Assembly: GCA_023101725.1 (NCBI GenBank)
Contig: JALJCO010012637.1
Location: 558,001-622,000 of the forward strand
Direction of reading: 5' to 3'
Origin: Atherinomorus stipes
Lineage: Eukaryota > Chordata > Actinopteri > Atheriniformes > Atherinidae
Length of the DNA: 64,000 nt
A program made the position numbers and the translations under genes. Each line of letters starts with the position of its first letter. Within the stretch, counting starts at the first letter, position 1. Positions 52,101-61,100 of the stretch are shown here, piece by piece. The notes beneath the pieces are model-generated. The model saw nothing but the letters and a program-made list of their open reading frames with translations. It did not search any database and was not told the origin of the DNA.

Positions 52101-55100
52101 GCAGCAGAGTTGGACTGCCAACAGCAATAAGCCATCTAAAGAAGAAGAGAGAGGACTAAAAATGTAAATAACGTACGATCCAGTCAAGCAGCAGTAGTTA
52201 ATAATATTTAAATAGTTGTTTAACATGTCAGACGCACTCTCCGCTGAATGGCTTCAGTGAGTCACGTTACATTATGCATTCTTCTAATTTTATTCAAACC
52301 AGGGTGTTTACAATGCTATTTACAATATCATCAACTCACACAGATGTATGTATAATCTCATTTATATAACTGTGAGCTCACACTTAAACACACAGTACTG
52401 TTATCACTGGTTAAAATGGGTGTAGGGTTAGTTTATATCTGAGTAGCTGCTTGTGTGTACATGTGAGAGTTGATTTTTATGTTATGTGCAAGTGATTAGA
52501 GAAGTATATGCATGATTTCAGAGGTGTGTGTCGGAATTAAGAGTGAACTTTGTCCAATATGGCACTTTGTTATGAACTCCCAGTCACAGGCACCGCTCTC
52601 TTGGCTGTGTGATACACGGTGTAACACGGTGTACAGCGACCTGCTGGAGTAAAGCCTGCCTTCACATCATATTTTGAGCTGCATGCTCCCAGTGTGTTTT
52701 CCCAGAATAAAGTTTTACAGCCTGGAAATGCAGGCAGTTTGTGGTTGAGTGCTGGCTGAGCCTCTCACTCATGGTGTCTCCCTGATAAAACACTGGAATA
52801 ACATCCATCTTCATAATAAGTTTATCAATTACTCAATCTAGCACTGGGGGGGAGCTGCAACTCCAGAGGGAATGTGCTGCTGTGTGTGGATGCCAGTTAG
52901 CGGCAGGAGCTCTGCCAGCTAGAAGGGAAAACTGAAAGCAGCTTGTGCCAACTTTGAGGAAAAACCAGTGATTCTTGCTTTTGGTGACTGAGAGTAGCAG
53001 CTCTCATTATTTCATTACCGTTTGGTCACTACATTATGAACATGGCAGTTAATTTAAGTGAGCTGCTTTTTCATGGTTCCGCCATACAGGGGCAGGAAAG
53101 TCCCACAGTGAACCTCAGCAGCGAATGCCATCTGCTTCATCGTCTTGAGAGAAAACATGAAAAGAAACTTGCATATCATACATGCCTGCTCACAGGCAAA
53201 GTTTCTCACACTAATGTTGGAGCAGTAATTACTTTAGCGGCAAAGCTCAAAAGCAGAAGTTTCAGACAGAAGGAGTGAGAGTGAGAAGAGCTCAGGAGAT
53301 TTGCATGCAGCACAGTTTTGAGTTGAAGCAGAACACATTTACATGTCCAGAAACTAAGCTCTTGATGATGATATACCCCCATAACTGGCAGCACTTGTTA
53401 AACTAACATAAAAAAGGGTAAAGAATCATTAATGAGCTCACTAGCAGGTGACTAAACGTAATTGCAGCTTATGCACATGGAGTCATACGCTTTGTGTCTG
53501 TAACAACCAAGTAAACAAAGTACTTTTTCACATACCCAGACATTTGTAGAGGCCCTGGCTGATCCAGGCCAGGATGGCCAGGGTTATGAGGTCACCAAAG
53601 CTGGCCGCGATTGGTGTGGCCACGTTGTCTGGATTGATGCCTGTCTTCTTGGAACCCACAATTACCCCAACCATGATTATACCTGAATATGACACAAACA
53701 TGGTTGGCGCAGTTTAGTGATAGTCACTACAAAAAGTGTTTTTTTTTTTATGTTAGATAAATTGAAATAATATGGAAATATGTGAAGTGTAGATAAATAA
53801 ACTTGAACTGAACTGAACTAAGTGTGCAAGAACGGCTCTGACAGTTTATTTTAAGCTGTAGGACTCAGCTGTTAGCGTGCATATGTGTGTGTTTACCCTG
53901 CAGCAGGGAGGCTATAAAGGCTGTGGCCACGCTGCTTGAGCAGAGCAAAACAGCATGGCTCATCTGAAACTTCCCCTCTGGGATCCAGCCGAGAACCACC
54001 GCTGCTACAGCTGCCAGGAAACCCACCACAGTGGCCTGAACCTGCAGCAGATAAAAACTGAGTTACTTCAATCATCAAAAAAGCAGAACTTTAAGAGTTA
54101 TCATGGTTAGAAAGAATTAGGCTCAGATCTGTCTACAAATAGTTGTGAAATACTGAACATGACGTTCAGGTATGATGACTGCTGGTGTTGCATAACAGAC
54201 CGCACAAATAGCTCGTAATTACACCGATGTTACATTTGTTATGGCGTGTTTTATCAGTGTGTGGGTAGATGATTAGCAGGGCTTGTGCTGCGTCTTGCTG
54301 CACAGTCAGAGCTCAGCAGAACAATTTGAACACCCACTTCAAAAACATACAGTCACCACTTTCAGATGCAACATGTTAAAAAAAATAATAATCATAAACC
54401 ATTAAATATGATTCCTATGATAAAATATGGAAAGTATAAGACTAAATAGGCATCTGTTATTAAGAGGAACATTAAATCACACAAAAAAATAAATAAATAA
54501 ATTTTAAAAAGAAAAAAAACTATTATCATTAAGAAAAATAACTGATAATAAAAAATAACAATATAAAGAAAAAATAAAATAAAATAAATGATAAATTAAT
54601 CAATCAATAAAATGAAATATTAAAATAAAGGGATAGAATTTAAAAATACATATCTAAAATATTATCTTTACCACAATGTCCATATCACAGACATTCTGCC
54701 TTGAAACAGGACAAAGACAGATGTACCTAAGAGAAACTTGTGAACAGCTACATACATATAAACATCTGTTGATTCATTGGAAGTAATATCATTATCCCAA
54801 TATTAAATAATTATATTGCAGAACTTGTTTTTCTAATTTTGTGCAGCCCTGCTGCAGCATCAGTGCACTTTTACAGAGAAAGGACACACCGAGTCCAGAT
54901 TCACGGCAATAACTGTGTGATTACCTGCTTCAGTGCCAGGTTGCCTATGATGAGATTCCACTTCTCTATGGGCGAGTCCATCTTACCCACATTTACCTAA
55001 GATGAGAGGCAGAGGAGAAAGAGAAATGAATTATGGGCTAAATTATGAAATCATATTTCATATAAGCTAACAAGTAACTAAATGTAGAAAGTTTCAAGAG

Positions 55101-58100
55101 ATATTTATAAAAGGTATCCACATCTACAATCCTTTACATATTCAATTAAACATTGCCTTTGTAATTTTAACATTTACTTTTATATTTCCTACTTTTTTAA
55201 AAATTATTGTTATAGGTGGAGGCTGATATGAGCCTGTTTGCGCTTTTTTTTCCCCTCTTCCTGCACTGAACCATCTGCCCCATTCTTTTCTATCAACTGT
55301 ATATTCTAAATGTGCTAAATAAAAGATCAAGAAGAACACAAATAATGATTTAATGAGACTTTTGAGTTGCTGTAGCTTTCTTTACCCTTCTATAACATCA
55401 TTAGAATATATGGGCTGCTGATTAAAAGACCCCAACTGTGAGAAGTAATCATTAGAGTGAAATTCTGATTCAAGAAACAGATCAAGAAAGGTAAAGAAGA
55501 AAAGTGGAGAGGGACCCTGACTGGATGTGAAGATCAAAAAGGCTTGCAGCCAGACAGCATTTTTCATGAGGCCATCCCAACCACCGTAACATCTTGTAAC
55601 CATGGATGTGAAATCAGTCAATGCCAGGCATGATGAAATCAGCTCTCAGAATTCAGACAGAACCTCTACAGTCACTGGAAAGTACCGTTGTGGTACTTTC
55701 TTTGACAACTACATAGAAGAATAGTAGAAGGACTGATTTCCTTCCAAGTGGACAGAAGTTTTCCAGGTATTTATATCACGTTCAGGAAGGTTATAATCCA
55801 GCCACAAAATAAAATGTTTCTTCCGAGTCTTTATACGGTAAATGTATAATGAGTGATCCATAATGACACCATAACTCATCACATTTTCATGATAAAAAAG
55901 ATCTCTATCACTGTTTGGTTGCTAGGAGACCTCTATTTTGACCCTGATATTATGATGAAGCCACTTTCTGTTAAACATAAGCAGCCAAAGGGCAACAAGT
56001 ACCGTATTTTCTGGACTATAAGTCCCACTTTTTTTCATAGACCTCTACCCTCAAAAAACATGTTTATCCATCTTAATTATGATCATTTACAGGCATTAAC
56101 TTTGGAATTGAATTGATTGGGTAAGTTTTCGCAGTAGGATATGAAAAAATCCCCCCTATTTTAAATAAATAAATACGACTTATACTGTAGTGCGACATGT
56201 CTATGTTTTTTTCCTCTTCATGATGCATTTTTTGACTGATGCGACTTATACTCAGGAGCGACTTATAGTCCGGAAAATATGGTAAGCAAAAAGTGAAATG
56301 TCCTCTATGGCTGGAAACAAAGATAAGAAGTTTTTGATACACTGTGGTGCCAAAAATGAGCTGAGTTGAAATAATTCAATGAGAAAGTATGTACAGTCAT
56401 ACTCAAAATTATTCATACCCTCCAATTAAAGAAGGAAGTGAAATAAGATGAAATTGAAATAAATAAAAAATTCTATGAAAATCATGACACTGATTTTAAA
56501 TTGTGGTTCAACAGAAATATTAACAATAAACAAACATAAAAATAAAACAAGTAAACAAGCATGATGGGGCTCCGAAGCTAAAATTTTGTTGAGCAACAAT
56601 TTGGGGCAATCACTGCAATCATGTGTTTATGTTCAAAAACACTAATGTTCAAAAACACATCTGCACCTGTTGACAGGTATTTTTTTCTACTGGTCATAAG
56701 AAAGATGCTGTAATGTGTCTGGGACAGTTTTATGTGTTTGCTTTTTTTTTTTTTTTTTTATTATAACCAAATGCAAACCAATATTCTATTTCATTAAATA
56801 ATAACTTTTCAATTTTTTTAAATTTATTGTTAGTTTCTTTAGTTTCCAGTTGTTTGAATTACTATTGTGAATTTAGCATTTTCTTTAACTGGAGGGTATG
56901 AATTATTTTGAGGACGACTGTAAATAGTAGCATAGAACAGAATGACTGTAAATAGCAAAAACCAGCTGGAGGAAAAAGTGTAAATATGTCGATAGTTTCT
57001 GCTGTGTTTTTGTTTCAATGCAAACATTGTTTCCTCTGAAAACCCAAACTTGAAAGAATGATATGCAGATGAGAAAAGGCTTGGTCACTGTTGATCTGTG
57101 TTTTATTTCTACAAAGTATCGTCAGTAATAAATTACGTTTTGTTGTATTTGTTGGCCTTTATGGTGCAATATCTATTGATACATACGTTTTACATCATTT
57201 TAGTCTCATAATCTGACAACCAAGTTTTTCCTGGAATATAATGTTAGGATGTTGACTGGGATTAAAAAGCAGGCGGTCCAAAAATAGCAAGTCACGGCTT
57301 GGATTTTTAAGAGTTAATAAAGTCATGTTGGAAATACCCCGCTACTTGTCTAATTATTGCAGAGTCACCCGTCATTTCCCTGCTGAGGAAGACCTCTGCA
57401 GCATGAGGACAAACTGCTTTTGGGGAACCACAGAGGAGAATTTGCTCACACTGTTCATGTTGACACAGCGCTGTGAATGTGGGGCTTGTGTTCAGGGAGC
57501 TGGAGCCGACAGGAAGAAAAATCCAAACAAAGACAGAATCCTGCTCAGTCGCTTTTACACTTTCTTCCACCTCACAAAGTTTCAGGAGCGCAGACAAATG
57601 CGGTTTGAGAAACATCTGCTGAATAAGTGATTGTGGAGACGCACTTTTATGGGCTTTCACACTGCAAATGTATGCAGATATGGCTCAATAAGACACAAAC
57701 CTCTCTCCACCTCACCACTTCATGATATTTACAGGTTACACTCCATAAAGCTGGCTAATCGGCCTCTGCAGAATGCATCAGAGCTTTAGCCACAGACACA
57801 ACAGGACGGAGAGTTTGGAATTACAATCAGGTCGGTGATGTGGAATCACAGAAAGCTCCAAGTCCTGAGTACTGCTGCATGCATGTGAATGGATGAATGT
57901 GGCTTTTAGTGATAAAGTGTTTTGGGATCAGCAGTCTGTTCACTGTTTACAAGTGGCCACACAAATGATCCCATTCCATCAAAATTCACCCAAATGTAGC
58001 AACAGAAAATAAATAAGCTTTTTTGACAACTAAAGTGGAATGGAAAGATACTGAAGAAAACAAACATGCAAAATAGTGAAGAGTAGCGCAGCATGACGCT

Positions 58101-61100
58101 GTATTTGAGCCACCTGATTACTAGAAGAAGTTCATGAGAAAATGAAACTAGGTACTCTGTACTAGACTAAAACATTTAGTTCCTACATACTGTTGTTTGC
58201 ACAGCTTGTACAAATATTGCAGCGTGCAACGTCCGTGCATGTGTGTGTGTGTGTGTGTGTCTTACTGCTGTAGACAGCCTTGAGGCCAGAGTCATCTCCA
58301 GGTTTCCCTTCAGCCCGAGCAGAGCAGGAACCAGGATGAAGATCTCAGTGATGTACTGGAAAGCTTCCCAATGCTGTGAACATAAAACAGACCATTTTTT
58401 AAAAGCGTGTCTGACCTACTTTTTTTTTTTTTTTTTTTTACTTTGTTATCACTAAACTTCATTTGACATTTAAATTCCAACTCCACCTTGTCATGCAGAT
58501 CGGGGACAGACTTGTCAGGACGCTGCAACTAAACTCAATAAAGGCTTCATGTATAAAGAGCTGTGAACATGGATTACCTCTTACTAGCAGCTATTAGCCA
58601 ACTTAAACCAACTGTTACTTATTTTTTATACACTGCAAGTACATCAAAGTATAAAAACAGCACATGTCAAAGTATTCAAAGATCTCCATCTGGCTTCAGA
58701 TTGTGGACTCGTCCTGTTTGAGCTCAATCCTGTGACATGATTAGTAGGGATGCACGATATTATCGGCCCCCTATCTGTATCAGCCTATATCGGCCTTAAA
58801 ACTGAGTATCGGCCATCGGCCACCGCACCGATATTTAAACCAATGAGCCCACTGTTTCTAAAGTCTAAAAAACCCAAAAACTACTTCCTCTTCAAACACT
58901 TCTTTTTTTACAGACTTTAAAACTTCTAAAGACAAGGGGTGGTAAAAAATATTGATACACTGAGATATCGCGATATTTTCATATGCCGATATCATACTGA
59001 CATTTAAAAACGCGGTTTCCATCTATTTTACTAACGAAATCTCGCAATATTTCAACGTTCTGTTACGAAATCACGCGGGCATTCACAAAATATTGTGTGA
59101 TTTTTTTTTGTAAGTAAAATAGATCGATGCCGCACTTTTAAATATCGATTTGATATTGGCATATGAAAATATCGTGACACTTCAGTGTACCAATAATTTT
59201 CCCACCTCTATTTTTTAAAGTGTCGGAAGCGGATAACAAAACTACTATTTGCAATGACTGCTTATTTTTTTCAGCTTTAATATCGGTATCCATATCGGTT
59301 ATCGGCCACATGAGTTTTGAAATATCGGTATATCGGATATCGGCCAAAATTCCAATATTGTGCATCCCTAATGATTAGATCTTATTAGATTTATCTCCTA
59401 ACTTTCAGATGGATTTTATTTTGTTCATGGAAACATGAGATTTTTAAACACAGCAGTGTTGGCATCTTTGGTTCAAAGTCTGCTTTGTGGTGGAGTGAAA
59501 TTAGAGAAATACTTTTTATTCACTGGTGAAATAGGAAAGAATTTAGGACCATCTTGTCTCAGACTGACGCTTCATGCTGATCCAAAATACCTGCAGGGGC
59601 TAACAAGGCAAGTCATATTTATCAAGGTTTTCCTTTTCATCTTTGGCTTTTCCCTCCTTTAGTCCTCTACTCTGCCTTTTCTTTGGTTTGTGAACCACTG
59701 GTGTAACTGGAACAACTGGTTTCGAACTTTGCATCTCTTCCCCATGCTGTCAGATGTTCTTCTCCTGGTGCTATACAAATAAAACTGAATAAACCTGAAG
59801 TAATTTACACCCAAAAGTCCCTCCACAAAAGAGAAACACAGGTGGTAAAGGACTGCTGACATCATGAGGTGCTAAAGGTCATGCAGTACTTCCAGCTGGA
59901 CATGCGGCATCCTTTTGGAAATTCTGGTCAACACTGATCTTCCACAGATTTCACTAGAGAGCTGGGTGGGAAAATCAAAGCAAGAACACTATTTCAACAT
60001 CACTGGGACATTTCAGGATTGCAGCAATGTGAAACAACAGCTTTAGTCTAGATGCCAGCTTTTCCCAGATCAAAATATCAGTATGCAGAACTTAACGTAA
60101 GAAACTTTGTTGATTTTTACACCATTAATACACAATAAGGGGGAAAATATATTTTACTGGAAGATGATGCATCCCTAACCTCTTAGAAATGTTCAAAACT
60201 GTCAACACAAGCAACGTCTGAGATGCAGAAAAACTGTGAACATCCTCATCAATCATCAAACTGACATAAACTGGTGCTCTCACAAAAGTAAGCAGAGAAA
60301 AGCTAAAAGAAGACAAGAATATATCATGAATGACAACACTGGCCCTGGAGGACAAAGGTTTGAGATCCCGGCGTCAGGCAGACATGGTCAAGACGACTTG
60401 CTGAAGTTCAAAATAAGCATCAAATGAAGAAGAAAAGGGATTTTTGGGACTGCCCGTGGAATGACGGACTGGTCTGAGCAGCAACTGATTATCTACTGGT
60501 ATGTAGAAAATTTCTGAAAGTCCATTCAGCAGCTGAAGACAGTGTCATTCCTGTCAGCTAATTACAGGATATAGAGGCTAAAACCTGCACAGACTCACCC
60601 AAATTAGGTAACAGAAGATTAAAAATGTTGCTTAGTTTGATGAGTCTCCATTGCAGCTCCATATTCAGATGCTCGGCTCAGACTTTGGTGGAAACATCAC
60701 AAAGGCATGGATCCATCCTGCCTTGGATCAACACTTCAGGCTGGTGTAATGGTGTGGGGGAGATTTTCTTGGCCTCTTACTACCAGTTAAGCATCATTTA
60801 TGACCAGTGGAGCATCTTCTCACGGCTACTTCCAGCAGGATAAAGCACCATGTCACAAAGCTCAGATCATCTTCATCATGACAATGAGTTCTCGGTACTC
60901 TAACGGCCTCCACAGTCACCAGATCTCAATCCAACAGAGCAGTTTTGGGATGTGGTGGAACGGGAGATTCTCATCATGGATGTGCAGCAACTGTGTGATG
61001 CTATCATGTCAATATGGAGCAAAATATCCGTCTGGTAACCGAAACATTCACTCCATTTGTTTGTGCACTCAGTACCATGTAAATAAATCATCTTTTTTTT

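Larger units (their letters stand above)
48906..53535. other. Rest of intron 5 of slc41a2
   Basis: Apart from the poly-A, hairpin and short repeat listed separately, no exon or element was recognised. Confidence 0.4.
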
